Below are positions 11,167-21,358 of a DNA stretch of 64,000 nucleotides, piece after piece. The number at the start of each line of letters is the position of its first letter. Position 1 is the stretch's first letter. The notes beneath the pieces were generated by a model. The model did not search any database. It worked only from the letters and a program-made list of their open reading frames with translations, and had not been told where the DNA came from. Origin of the DNA: Arenimonas malthae CC-JY-1 (GTDB lineage Bacteria > Pseudomonadota > Gammaproteobacteria > Xanthomonadales > Xanthomonadaceae); NCBI RefSeq assembly GCF_000747075.1, contig NZ_AVCH01000161.1, forward strand, positions 1 through 64,000. Direction: 5' to 3'. The position numbers were made by a program, and so were the translations under genes.

Positions 11167-11193
11167 CGCACGCGCCCCGGGCGCGACGCGAAC

Positions 11194-11226
11194 GAAGGCC
11201 CCGGCGAACCCGGGGCCTTCGCGTTT
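11194..11226 (+). terminator. Terminator at the end of the fab-pilZ operon
   Basis: An 11-base perfect stem (11194-11204 with 11210-11220) with a five-base loop is followed by GCGTTT. It lies between pilZ and the convergent ECF sigma gene and may stop transcription from both sides. The T-run is short, as is usual in very GC-rich genomes. Confidence 0.7.
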
Positions 11227-11233
11227 GCGGGCC

Positions 11234-12376
11234 TCAGCCCATGCGCCCGCTCAGCCACAGGCCGAGCAGCAGCCCCGCGCTGCCGAGCACGATGCCGGCG
11301 ATGGCGCCCCAGCGGCCATTGCGGCGCTCGCGGGCCTGGCGGGCGGTGGCGCCCACCGGGTCGAGTTCGCGCTCGCGCGCGCGGCGGGGTTCCAGGATGT
11401 TGGGCAGCCACGCGCCGCAGCTCACCGAGATGCCCACCATGAAACCCACCGAGAGCGCGAAGTGCGGGATCCAGCCGGGGATCTTCGCCAGCGCCACGAT
11501 GCCCAGGCTGAAGCCGACCACCAGGCCCGACATGACCAGGGCATAGGCCAGCAAGCCGCGGCGCTCCCGCTCGTCGAAGGGTGCGCGCAGGTAGCGGCGG
11601 ACGCCCATCCAGATGCCCAGCAGGCCGCCGCCGATGCCGATCGCCGCGCCACCCAGCGCGCCCACGCCGACCTTGGCCAGGCCCTTGGCCCCGCCCAGCG
11701 CGCCGAGGCCGAGCGCGGTGGCTGCCGCGGCCGGCGGGGCCGCGGTAGCCAGCGCGATCGCCACCGCCGTGGTGAAGGCGGCGCCCGGCGCGGTGGACTT
11801 CGCGAAGTCGCCCAGCCGCTGGAGCAGTTCCTCGCGCACGCGTTCGCGGGCGCGGGAGAGGCGCTTGCGCACCGCCGCGTCCTGCAGCCCCAGCAGGCCG
11901 GCCACCTGGCGCGAACTCTGGCCCTCGCGGTAGTAGAGCAGCAGCACCTCGCGCGATTCTTCCGGCAGGCTGTCGATCACCGCGGCGGCCACGGCCTGCT
12001 GCTCCAGTTCGGCGGCATGTTCGCCCGGCTCCGGGCGTGGGTCGGCCACCTGGGCCAGCAGCCGTTCGACGTCGCCGGCCGGCTCGCGGCGGCGGCCCTG
12101 GGCGCGCAGGTGGTCGCGGGCGAGGTTGCGGGTGATCTGGCGCAGCCAGGGCAGGAAGCTGTCCGGGTTCTTGAGCCGGCGCAGGTTCTGCCAGGCCGAC
12201 AGGAAGGCTTCCTGGGCCACGTCTTCGCTCGCCGGCACGTCGCGCACGATGGCCAGCGCGATGGAGGTGACCGTGCCCTGGCAGGCGGCGACGATGCGGC
12301 CGTAGGCGTCCCGGTCGCCGCGGGCGGCGGCCGGGAGGTGGGCATGGACCAGGCTGTCGAGGACGTCGGTGCTCAT
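11234..12376 (-). CDS. ECF-type sigma factor fused to a C-terminal membrane domain
   Basis: The 380-residue protein starts with a normal ECF sigma factor: region 2 at about 10-95 (DVAQEAFLSAWQNLRRLKN) and region 4 at about 130-188 (LPEESREVLLLYYREGQSS, then the helix-turn-helix DAAVRKRLSRARERV). Residues from about 199 to the end contain four or five hydrophobic segments rich in Ala and Gly, predicting a sigma factor tethered in the inner membrane. The fused part could work as a built-in anti-sigma or sensor; this is inference. The ATG at 12376 is preferred because longer readings of the frame run through the upstream gene. Two exported proteins are encoded just upstream on the same strand. 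Confidence 0.85.
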   Translation of the reverse strand: MSTDVLDSLVHAHLPAAARGDRDAYGRIVAACQGTVTSIALAIVRDVPASEDVAQEAFLSAWQNLRRLKNPDSFLPWLRQITRNLARDHLRAQGRRREPAGDVERLLAQVADPRPEPGEHAAELEQQAVAAAVIDSLPEESREVLLLYYREGQSSRQVAGLLGLQDAAVRKRLSRARERVREELLQRLGDFAKSTAPGAAFTTAVAIALATAAPPAAAATALGLGALGGAKGLAKVGVGALGGAAIGIGGGLLGIWMGVRRYLRAPFDERERRGLLAYALVMSGLVVGFSLGIVALAKIPGWIPHFALSVGFMVGISVSCGAWLPNILEPRRARERELDPVGATARQARERRNGRWGAIAGIVLGSAGLLLGLWLSGRMG

Positions 12377-12435
12377 TGGGCGCTCCGTGGGATGGTAAAC
12401 CCAGGGACGCCCCGGCGCGCCGGATGTGACCGGGA

Positions 12436-13146
12436 TTATTCCGGCGCCGTGCCGTACTTCGCGCGCATGAAGTTCACGTACAGCCAGCCGTAGCGCTGGT
12501 ACCAGTCGCGGTTGCCGAAATGCTCGGCCTCGCACTGGCCCAGCTTCTTCATCGAGCGGTCGATCTCGAACAGGTAGTCGTTGGCCTTGCGGGTATAGGT
12601 GCGCTTGAGGTCGGCCACCGCCTTCTCGATCTGCGGCTTGCCGCCCAGCGACCACGACAGCCCGGCCACGCCATGCACGCCCGAACTGCTGTCGCCGAAG
12701 GCCATGGCCGAGTTGGCCATGCGCACGTTGGCGGCGGTGATGCAGCGGGCGCGTTCGATGTAGAAGCGGTTGAAGTCGATGGCGCGCACGGCGTCGCCGT
12801 AACACTGCATGCACTCGCGCGAGTCGGCGCACTGCGAGGGCACCATCGGGCCGGCGTCGGCGGTGTAGTTCGAGCCGCAGTCGGCCTCGCGGTCGTCCAG
12901 CGACTGCCAGTCGTCCCAGGCCTGGGTGGCGTCGTCGTAGATCTCGAGCGCGTCGTTGACGGCGTCGATGGCCTCGTCCACGTCCTCGCGCGGATCCTCG
13001 TCTTCGCCGTCGTCGTCCTCGCCGCCGTCGTCTTCCTCCTCGCCGGTGTCGCCGAAGCCGGCCAGGCCGGTGCCGGTGGGGCTGGCAAGCGCGGCGGGGA
13101 CCAGGCCCAGCATCAGCAGGGCCAACAACCAGGGGCGCAGGTTCAT
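12436..13146 (-). CDS. Secreted acidic, Cys-containing protein of unknown function
   Basis: The 236-residue protein begins with a clear signal peptide (about residues 1-21), followed by a very acidic linker at about 35-60 made almost only of Asp, Glu and Gly. The folded part has six cysteines (90, 106, 112, 115, 135, 205), which would permit three disulfides in the periplasm. I recognise no domain. The ATG at 13146 overlaps the stop of the upstream gene (ATGA), and the ECF-membrane sigma gene starts 59 bases downstream, so the three are likely co-transcribed. It may be a periplasmic partner or input of that sigma factor; this is inference. Confidence 0.75.
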   Translation of the reverse strand: MNLRPWLLALLMLGLVPAALASPTGTGLAGFGDTGEEEDDGGEDDDGEDEDPREDVDEAIDAVNDALEIYDDATQAWDDWQSLDDREADCGSNYTADAGPMVPSQCADSRECMQCYGDAVRAIDFNRFYIERARCITAANVRMANSAMAFGDSSSGVHGVAGLSWSLGGKPQIEKAVADLKRTYTRKANDYLFEIDRSMKKLGQCEAEHFGNRDWYQRYGWLYVNFMRAKYGTAPE

Positions 13147-13733
13147 GACGGCTTCCTCCGCAGCACGAGGAGGGCGAGCAACACGACGCCGATGCCCAGC
13201 AGGCCGGCGATCACCCAAAGCACCATCGACCCGAGGCCGCCGCCCTCGCCGGCGCCCTCGAATTCGCTGGCCTTCACCACCACCGGGCGCATCTCGGGCT
13301 TCACCTCGTCGCCCACCCACACCAGCAGGCGGTAGGCGGTGCCGGCCTCCGGGGCGCTCACGGTGGCCTGGAACTCGCCCTCGGTGCGGATCTTGAACTT
13401 GAGGATCTCGCCCCCGGTTTCGCCTTCACGCAAGGGCTGGTTCCAGGCGTACTTCGACAGCTGAAGGCGCACGTCGTCGCCCTTGCGCACGGGGCGCAGC
13501 AGCACGGTCACCGGCATCATCGCGGTCAGGCCGTCGACCAGGAAGCGGTGGCCGTCTGGCCCGGCCTTGCCCTTCACCACCACGGCGCGGCCGGCGCGCA
13601 GGCCCTCCATGGGCTTGGGCTCGAGCCGGATGATGTTGGGCGGGGGCGGATCCGCGGCGGCGGCCACGGCGGGGGCCAGCAGGGCGCAGGCCAGCAGGCC
13701 GGCGAACGGGGCTCGGAACAGCGCGTGGACCAT
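13143..13733 (-). CDS. Exported protein with C-terminal membrane anchor, unknown function
   Basis: The 196-residue protein has an N-terminal signal peptide (about 1-27), a periplasmic beta-rich middle, and a single transmembrane helix at about 168-191 followed by a basic tail (LRRKPS). This is type I topology with the bulk of the protein in the periplasm. I do not recognise the family. It is the first gene of a probable three-gene unit with the secreted Cys protein (four-base overlap) and the membrane-fused ECF sigma factor, so a sensing or scaffolding role is possible but unproven. Confidence 0.72.
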   Translation of the reverse strand: MVHALFRAPFAGLLACALLAPAVAAAADPPPPNIIRLEPKPMEGLRAGRAVVVKGKAGPDGHRFLVDGLTAMMPVTVLLRPVRKGDDVRLQLSKYAWNQPLREGETGGEILKFKIRTEGEFQATVSAPEAGTAYRLLVWVGDEVKPEMRPVVVKASEFEGAGEGGGLGSMVLWVIAGLLGIGVVLLALLVLRRKPS

Positions 13734-13823
13734 GGGCGTCTCCGGGGGCGACCGACCAGGCGAACCCGCCCCGGGGGCGGGCGGTGGCCCGAGTCTACGC
13801 CCGTCCCGGCGCCGGTGCGCGGC

Positions 13824-14219
13824 TCAGCCGGCGAGCTGGCGGATGACCAGCAGCGCGGCACCGGCGGCGGCCGCGCCCAGCAGGGCCAGGCGGATCTTGT
13901 TCATGCGTGCCCGCGGGTTCACCGCCGGCTTCTCGCGGAACTGCAGGTTCTCCGGCAGGTAGGACGGCTCGCGGGTGGCCTCGAGCAGGCCGGCCTCGTG
14001 CAGGATCTCGCGCGCCCGCTTGAAGTCGTCCGGGCGCAGCACCCACAGCGCGGGCTGCTGGCTGGGGTCGTGGTCCTTGGCCGAATAGCTGAACTCGCGG
14101 CGGCTGGTGCCCTTCCAGCTGCGGCCCTGGGTGATCTTGGTGGCGATGCCGGCCTCGTTGAGCAGGCGCTCGACGCCTTCGACGTTTTCCAGCCGCGTGG
14201 ACGTGAATACCTGGCGCAT
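13824..14219 (-). CDS. DUF2007 domain protein ('pathogenicity-like')
   Basis: The 131-residue protein opens with MRQVFTSTRLENVEGVERLLNEAGI, the pattern of DUF2007, a small domain proposed to have a signal-transducing or ligand-binding role. In Xanthomonas such proteins are often annotated as pathogenicity-like. Residues about 30-85 complete the domain and the last 25 residues form one hydrophobic helix, so it is tail-anchored. Its ATG overlaps the tesB stop by one base (TGATG), implying coupling with tesB. Confidence 0.75.
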   Translation of the reverse strand: MRQVFTSTRLENVEGVERLLNEAGIATKITQGRSWKGTSRREFSYSAKDHDPSQQPALWVLRPDDFKRAREILHEAGLLEATREPSYLPENLQFREKPAVNPRARMNKIRLALLGAAAAGAALLVIRQLAG

Positions 14220-15100
14220 CAGCGGGCCACCCAGGCTTCGGGCAGGACGCGGATCAGGCCTTCCTGCGCGGTGGAGGCCACCAGCCGGCCGTCGCGGGCG
14301 TAGATCTGGCCGCGGGCCAGGCCACGCGCGCCCTGGGCGCTGGGGCTGTCGAGCGAATAAAGCAGCCAGTCGTCGGCGCGGAACGGGCGGTGGAACCACA
14401 TGGCGTGGTCGAGCGAGGCCATCTGCACGTTCGGCTGGTAGTAGCTGATGCCGTGCGGGAAGGTGGCGGTGCCGAGAAGGTGGAAGTCGGACGCGTACGC
14501 CAGCAGCGCCTGGTGCAGGATGGGGGAATCGCCGACTTCGCCGGTGAGGCGGAACCAGACCTGCTGGTAGGGCGGGCGCTTGGGCGGCTTCACTTCGTCG
14601 CGCGGGTAGACCGGGCGGATCTCGAACGGGCCCATGCGCGACAGCCAGCGCTGCGCCTTGGGCGGCAGCTGGGCCAGCTGCGCGGCGGTGGGCGCCGGCA
14701 CCGGCTCGATGTCTTCCGGCGCCGGCACTTCGGGCATGCCGAGCTGGTGCTCGTTGCCGGGTTCGCTTTCCTGGAAGGAGGCGGCGAACACGAAGATGGG
14801 CTTGCCGTGCTGGATGGCGGTGACGCGGCGCACCGAGAAGCTGTTGCCGTCGCGGGTGCGGTCGACGTCGTAGACGATCGGGTGCTCGACGTCGCCGGCG
14901 CGCAGGAAGTAGGCGTGGATCGAGTGCACGTGGCGGTCGTCGGCCAGGGTCTGCTGGGCGGCCGACAGGGCCTGGCCCAGCACCTGGCCGCCGAAGACGT
15001 ACTTGGTGCCGATGTCGCGGCTCTGGCCGCGGAACAGGTTGTCTTCGAGGCGCTCGAGGCGCAGCAGGTCGACCAGTTCGGCGGCGACGGATGCGGTCAT
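14219..15100 (-). CDS. tesB: Acyl-CoA thioesterase II
   Basis: TesB hydrolyses medium- and long-chain acyl-CoA to free fatty acid and CoA in the cytoplasm. The 293-residue double hot-dog protein matches the E. coli catalytic network: Asp205 in YASDFHLLGT, Ser229 at the usual Thr/Ser position in MASLDHAMWFH, and Gln279 in STAQEGLIR. The start MTASVAAELVDLL at 15100 fits the family; longer readings run through the upstream gene. It is followed by the DUF2007 gene with a one-base overlap. Confidence 0.95.
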   Translation of the reverse strand: MTASVAAELVDLLRLERLEDNLFRGQSRDIGTKYVFGGQVLGQALSAAQQTLADDRHVHSIHAYFLRAGDVEHPIVYDVDRTRDGNSFSVRRVTAIQHGKPIFVFAASFQESEPGNEHQLGMPEVPAPEDIEPVPAPTAAQLAQLPPKAQRWLSRMGPFEIRPVYPRDEVKPPKRPPYQQVWFRLTGEVGDSPILHQALLAYASDFHLLGTATFPHGISYYQPNVQMASLDHAMWFHRPFRADDWLLYSLDSPSAQGARGLARGQIYARDGRLVASTAQEGLIRVLPEAWVAR

Positions 15101-15156
15101 GGGGACTCCGGGGTTCAGCCGCGGATTATACCCGCGGCGGGCCGCCGGGCCGGGGC

Positions 15157-15732
15157 TCAGGGGCGGATGCGCTCGAGCTTCACGGCGTCGAGCACCTTCG
15201 ACCAGGGGAAACGCGGCCCCGGGTCGCGCTTGCGGAACACCATCTGGTGCAGGTTGTCGCTGGCCGGCACCTGGGCCAGGTCGAGGTCCTCGTGGCCGGC
15301 GATGAATTCCAGCGCCGGCAGCTCGCGCTCGAGCTTGCCCAGCAGCGCCAGCAGCGACGCCACCTGCGCGTCGGTGTAGGGCTCGTCCATGGTCTGGCGG
15401 CGGGAATCGAGCCAGTCCGGGTAACGGCCGCGGTTGACCAGCTCGATGCCGACCGAGCGCTCGTTGTAGCTGCGGGTGTGGTGCGCGACGCGGTCGGGCT
15501 TCACGAACACATGGATGCTGCCGTCGCGGTCGATGTAGTAGTGGCCGCTGTTGCCGGTGCCGCTGTCGTAGATCTCGCGCTCGCCGTACTGGCGCGCGGT
15601 GTCGAGGTCGGGCAGCTCGGTGCAATGGATGACCACCAGGTCCACCTGGGCCAGCGGACGGGACTCCAGGCGGTGCTCGTACGGAAGCGGCCAGTCGTGC
15701 AGGACGGGCTCGGGAGGCAGGTCGGGGGTCAT
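15157..15732 (-). CDS. ampD: N-acetylmuramoyl-L-alanine amidase (AmpD-type)
   Basis: Amidase_2-family zinc enzymes cleave the bond between MurNAc and the stem peptide; AmpD recycles anhydro-muropeptides in the cytoplasm. The 191-residue protein has the zinc ligands His36 (VVIHCTELP), His147 (AGHEDLD) and Asp170 (RDPGPRFPW), plus Glu97 in GIELVNRG. There is no signal peptide, which supports the cytoplasmic AmpD role over a periplasmic AmiD role, though recycling versus another muropeptide role cannot be settled here. It is divergent from the MOSC gene with only a 38-base gap. Confidence 0.85.
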   Translation of the reverse strand: MTPDLPPEPVLHDWPLPYEHRLESRPLAQVDLVVIHCTELPDLDTARQYGEREIYDSGTGNSGHYYIDRDGSIHVFVKPDRVAHHTRSYNERSVGIELVNRGRYPDWLDSRRQTMDEPYTDAQVASLLALLGKLERELPALEFIAGHEDLDLAQVPASDNLHQMVFRKRDPGPRFPWSKVLDAVKLERIRP

Positions 15733-15770
15733 GCCGCATGTTAACATCGCGGCCGTTTCCGGAGCCCCCC

Positions 15771-16271
15771 ATGACCCTTCCCGCCGACACCGCGCTGGGC
15801 GCCCTGATGGCCACGCTGCCACGCCCCGGCCGGGTGCAGTGGCTGGGCCTGCGCACCGCCCGCGACGTGCCCATGCGCGAAGTCGGGGCCGCCGAGGCCG
15901 TGGCCGGCAAGGGCCTGCTGGGCGACCGCTACGCCAGCGCCAGCGGCAAGCGCGGCATCACCCTCATCCAGGCCGAACACCTGCCGGCCATCGCCGCGCT
16001 GGCGGGGCTGGAATCGGTCGCGCCGGCCACCCTGCGCCGCAACCTGGTCGTGTCCGGCCTGCCGCTGGTGGCGCTGAAGGGGCGTCGCTTCCGCATCGGC
16101 GAGGCCGTGTTCGAAGGCACCGGCGACTGCGACCCGTGCTCGCGCATGGAAGCGGCGCTGGGCCCGGGTGGCTACAACGCCATGCGCGGCCACGGCGGGC
16201 TGTGCGCACGCATCGTCAGCGGCGGCCGTATCGCCGTCGGCGACCTGGTGGTGCCGGAGGATGCCGCGTGA
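15771..16271 (+). CDS. MOSC domain-containing protein
   Basis: MOSC domains resemble the C-terminal domain of molybdenum cofactor sulfurases and often handle sulfur or the molybdenum cofactor. The 166-residue protein has the conserved cysteine, Cys120, in the GDCDPCSRME segment (a second Cys at 123), and ends with GRIAVGDLV typical of the beta-barrel. No redox or sulfurase partner domain is attached, as in stand-alone YiiM-like proteins. The ATG at 15771 follows GGAG; the earlier in-frame ATG at 15738 has no ribosome-binding site. It overlaps the downstream hydrolase gene by four bases. Confidence 0.85.
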   Translation: MTLPADTALGALMATLPRPGRVQWLGLRTARDVPMREVGAAEAVAGKGLLGDRYASASGKRGITLIQAEHLPAIAALAGLESVAPATLRRNLVVSGLPLVALKGRRFRIGEAVFEGTGDCDPCSRMEAALGPGGYNAMRGHGGLCARIVSGGRIAVGDLVVPEDAA

Positions 16272-16785
16272 GCGGCCACGTCATCATCTCGCACGGCCTG
16301 GAAAGCGGCCCCGACGCCAGCAAGGCCACGGCCCTGGCCCGCGTCGCCGGCGCCCTGGGCTGGACCCATGAACGCCCCGATTACCGCGACCTCGACGTGC
16401 TCGGCCCGCTGGGCGACGTGAAGGCCCGCATCCGCCGCCTGGCCGAACGCGCCCACCTGGCCACGCGCAAGCCGCTGGTGCTGGCCGGTTCGAGCATGGG
16501 CGCCTATGTTTCGGCGCATGTCTCGCGCGAGGTGCCGGTGGCCGGCCTGTTCCTGATGGCGCCGCCGATCGCGCTGGAAGTGGAGCCGCGTTACCTGCGC
16601 GCCGCCATGGTGCCCACGCGCATCGTGCACGGCTGGGAGGACGAGCTGATCCCGGCCCAGGACGTGGTGCGCTGGGCGCAGCGGCGCCAGGACCACCTGG
16701 TGATGGTGCCCGACAGCCACCGGCTGGCGGCGCACGTCGAATTCTGCGCCGAGGAATTCGGCCGCTTCCTGCAGATGCTGTCGGC

Positions 16786-16789
<4 letters not shown>
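16268..16789 (+). CDS. YqiA-like alpha/beta-fold hydrolase
   Basis: This compact 173-residue alpha/beta hydrolase has the nucleophile Ser76 in GSSMGAY, Asp125 in GWEDELIP and His151 in PDSHRL, a complete esterase triad. The size and motif spacing fit the YqiA/YcfP esterase group, whose physiological substrates are unclear. It starts with GTG at 16268 overlapping the MOSC stop (GTGA) and overlaps rlmKL in the same way, so the three genes form a tight translational unit. Confidence 0.8.
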
Positions 16790-18921
<2,132 letters not shown>

Positions 18922-18930
18922 TCCCGCCGG

Positions 18931-19371
18931 TCACTCGCCCTGGGTGGCGGTTTCGGCCTTGATGCGGCCCTTGGGTTCGTTGCGGCCGGTGGCCTCGAAA
19001 TACTCGGCGTCGTCGATGCGCTCCACGCGCTGGATGCGGCAGCGCTCGCGCCCGACCACGACATATTCGCCGACGTGCCCGCAGATGCGATTGCTGACAT
19101 GGTCGCCGACGAAATGCAGGTCCGGCGAGGTGCCCAGCGACAGGCACAGCTCCGACAGGCGGATGCGGTACTTGCGGCGGCCGGCGTCCACCAGCAGCTC
19201 GTCGTCGTCCACGTAGTCCCAGCCGCGCGCGAAGGCCGGGTCGAAACATTCGCTGGGATGCACGACGGCGCGCTTGCCCGGGCTGTCGGGCGTGGCAGGG
19301 CCGGGCAGGCTGGCGCAGGCGGCCAGCGAGAGGGAGGCAAACGCAGTCAGGACGAGCGGGGCGTGACGCAT
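18931..19371 (-). CDS. DUF6491-type lipoprotein
   Basis: The 146-residue protein has a lipoprotein signal peptide ending in SLAAC (Cys19). The mature part contains the WDYVDDDELLVDAGRRKYRI stretch and paired cysteines (CGHVGEY and RERCRIQ) characteristic of a lipoprotein family common in Xanthomonadales that I know as DUF6491. No biochemical role is known to me. It lies tail-to-tail with rlmKL. Confidence 0.75.
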   Translation of the reverse strand: MRHAPLVLTAFASLSLAACASLPGPATPDSPGKRAVVHPSECFDPAFARGWDYVDDDELLVDAGRRKYRIRLSELCLSLGTSPDLHFVGDHVSNRICGHVGEYVVVGRERCRIQRVERIDDAEYFEATGRNEPKGRIKAETATQGE

Positions 19372-19460
19372 GGCAGTGGCCTCGGGCGGGGATGCAATCC
19401 AGTCTCGGACCGGGACGATTAACCTGTCCGAAACGCTTTCCGGAGCATTATGCTGTGGAC

Positions 19461-20090
19461 ATGAACCGAAGTGCCCCCACCGCCCTGGCGCACACCTGGA
19501 CCTTCTTCCGCCAATGGCTGAAGAACCCGCTGGGCATGGCGGCCATTTCGCCCTCGAGCCGCCAGCTGGCCCGGCAGATGATGTCCGAGCTGCCGCGCGG
19601 GGCGCGCCGGGTGGTCGAACTCGGCGGCGGCACCGGCGTGTTCACCCGGGCCCTGCTCGACAGCGGCATCGCGCCGGCCGACCTGCTGGTGCTCGAGCTC
19701 AACGAAGAACTGCACCAGCACCTGCAGCGCCATTTCCCGAACGTGCAGGTGGCCTGCGCCGACGCCCGCGACCTGGCCGAGGTGGCCTCGGCGCGCGGCT
19801 TCGGTCCGGACGCGCCGGTGGATGCGGTGGTGTCCGGCCTGGGCCTGCTGTCCATGCCCAAGGCGACGCAGCAGGCCATCCTGACGGCGGCCTTCGACTG
19901 CCTGCAGCCGCAGGGGCGCTTCGTGCAGTTCACCTACGGCCCGGCCAACCCGGTGGCCCGGGAAGTGCTCGAGGCCCTCGACCTCAACGCCCGGCGCGGC
20001 AGCTTCACCTGGTGGAACGTGCCGCCTGCCACGGTGTACGTGTATTCGCGGCGCGTCTCGCGCGCCATCACCCCGCGCTCGATGCGCTGA
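19461..20090 (+). CDS. Phospholipid N-methyltransferase-like SAM methyltransferase
   Basis: The 209-residue class I methyltransferase has the SAM-binding motif VVELGGGTGVFT (glycine-rich loop at about 55-59) and an N-terminal amphipathic segment (FFRQWLKNPLGMAAISPSS) typical of PmtA-type enzymes, which methylate phosphatidylethanolamine at the membrane. Annotation pipelines sometimes call this family rRNA adenine methyltransferase (KsgA-like). The ATG at 19461 is chosen because translation from upstream alternatives adds non-conserved sequence. It is convergent with the polyamine-binding protein across a hairpin. Confidence 0.75.
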   Translation: MNRSAPTALAHTWTFFRQWLKNPLGMAAISPSSRQLARQMMSELPRGARRVVELGGGTGVFTRALLDSGIAPADLLVLELNEELHQHLQRHFPNVQVACADARDLAEVASARGFGPDAPVDAVVSGLGLLSMPKATQQAILTAAFDCLQPQGRFVQFTYGPANPVAREVLEALDLNARRGSFTWWNVPPATVYVYSRRVSRAITPRSMR

Positions 20091-20097
20091 GGGAAGT

Positions 20098-20123
20098 CCG
20101 GCGCGCCCCGAAGGGCGCGCCGG
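20098..20123. terminator. Bidirectional hairpin between convergent genes
   Basis: A perfect 11-base stem (20098-20108 with 20113-20123) with a stable CGAA tetraloop fills the 42-base gap between two convergent stop codons. No T-run follows on either strand, so it may act as a road-block or RNA stabiliser as much as a terminator. Confidence 0.55.
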
Positions 20124-20132
20124 CCCGCGGCC

Positions 20133-21275
20133 TTACTGGCCGGTCTTGATGGTGGTCCAGGCGCGCACGCGCTCGCGGGTGGTTTCCGGCGGCAGCGTCA
20201 CCGGGTCCACCAGCTTGGCCAGCACCTCGGCGGGCGGGTACACGCCCGGGTCGCCGGAGATTTCCGGGTCCACCAGCGGCGTGGCCGCGGTGTTCGGGCT
20301 GGCGTAGGCCACGTAGTTGGTGATACCCGCGGCCACTTCCGGCTTGAGCAGGTAGTCCATCAGCGCATGGGCGTTGTCGGCGTGCGGCGCGTCCTTCGGG
20401 ATGGCCATCAGGTCCACCCAGCGCACGGCGCCTTCCTTCGGGATGATGTACTGGATCTCGACGCCGTTGCCCGATTCCTCGGCGCGGTCGCCGGCCAGGA
20501 ACACGTCGCCCGAATAGCCCATGGCCAGGCAGAGGTCGCCGTTGGCCAGGTCGTCGATGTACTTGGACGAATTGAAGTAGCGCACATGCGGCCGGATGGC
20601 CGCGAAGGCGTCGGTGACGGCCTGGGTCTCGGCGCCGGTGAGGGCGTTGGCGTCCATGCCCTTCCAGATCAGCGCGGCGGCGAAGGCTTCCTGTTCGTCG
20701 TCGAGCACCGAGATGCCGCAGGCGGCGAGCTTCTCGGCATTGGCGGGGTCGAACAGCAGCGACCAGGAATCGAGCGGCGCGTCCTCGCCCAGCACTTCCT
20801 TCACCTTGGCCACGTTGATGCCCAGGCCCGTGGTGCCCCACATGTAGGGCAGGGCGTGGACATTGCCCGGATCCACGTCCTGCAGGCCCTGCAGCAGGCC
20901 GGCGTCGAGGTTGCCCAGGTTCGAAAGCTTGGACTTGTCGAGCGGCGCGTACACGCCGGCCTGGATGTGCCGCTGCGCGAACGGGCGCGCCGAGGGGAAC
21001 ACCAGGTCGTAACCCGAGGCGCCGGCCATCAGCTTGGCTTCGAGCATCTCGTTGTTGTCGTAGACGTCGTACACCACCTTGATGCCGGTCTCGGCCTCGA
21101 AGTTGGCGATGGTGTCCTCGGCGATGTAGTCGGACCAGTTGTAGACGTAGACGACCTTCTCGCCCTGGGCAGGCGCATCGGCGGCGGGAGCCGCGGTGGT
21201 GGCGGGCGGCTCCGGCGACTGGCTGCAGGCGGCCAGCAGGAGGGCGGAAGCGATCAGGCTGTAGCGCAGGATCAT
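20133..21275 (-). CDS. Polyamine ABC transporter substrate-binding lipoprotein (PotF-like)
   Basis: The 380-residue protein has a lipobox LLAAC (Cys17), an Ala/Pro linker, then a type II periplasmic binding protein starting VVYVYNWSDYIAEDTIANFE, the signature of spermidine/putrescine binders PotD and PotF. It would capture polyamines in the periplasm for an ABC importer. No PotGHI-like permease or ATPase genes are adjacent, so the binding protein is an orphan here; the transporter is presumably encoded elsewhere. Ligand identity is inferred from family only. Confidence 0.88.
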   Translation of the reverse strand: MILRYSLIASALLLAACSQSPEPPATTAAPAADAPAQGEKVVYVYNWSDYIAEDTIANFEAETGIKVVYDVYDNNEMLEAKLMAGASGYDLVFPSARPFAQRHIQAGVYAPLDKSKLSNLGNLDAGLLQGLQDVDPGNVHALPYMWGTTGLGINVAKVKEVLGEDAPLDSWSLLFDPANAEKLAACGISVLDDEQEAFAAALIWKGMDANALTGAETQAVTDAFAAIRPHVRYFNSSKYIDDLANGDLCLAMGYSGDVFLAGDRAEESGNGVEIQYIIPKEGAVRWVDLMAIPKDAPHADNAHALMDYLLKPEVAAGITNYVAYASPNTAATPLVDPEISGDPGVYPPAEVLAKLVDPVTLPPETTRERVRAWTTIKTGQ

Positions 21276-21358
21276 GGTCGGCTCCGTAGGTTCGGGCCTG
21301 CCATGGTCGGCGCGGGGGAGGGGGCTGTCAACGCACGCCAGGCGCGCGCGGGCGCGGC

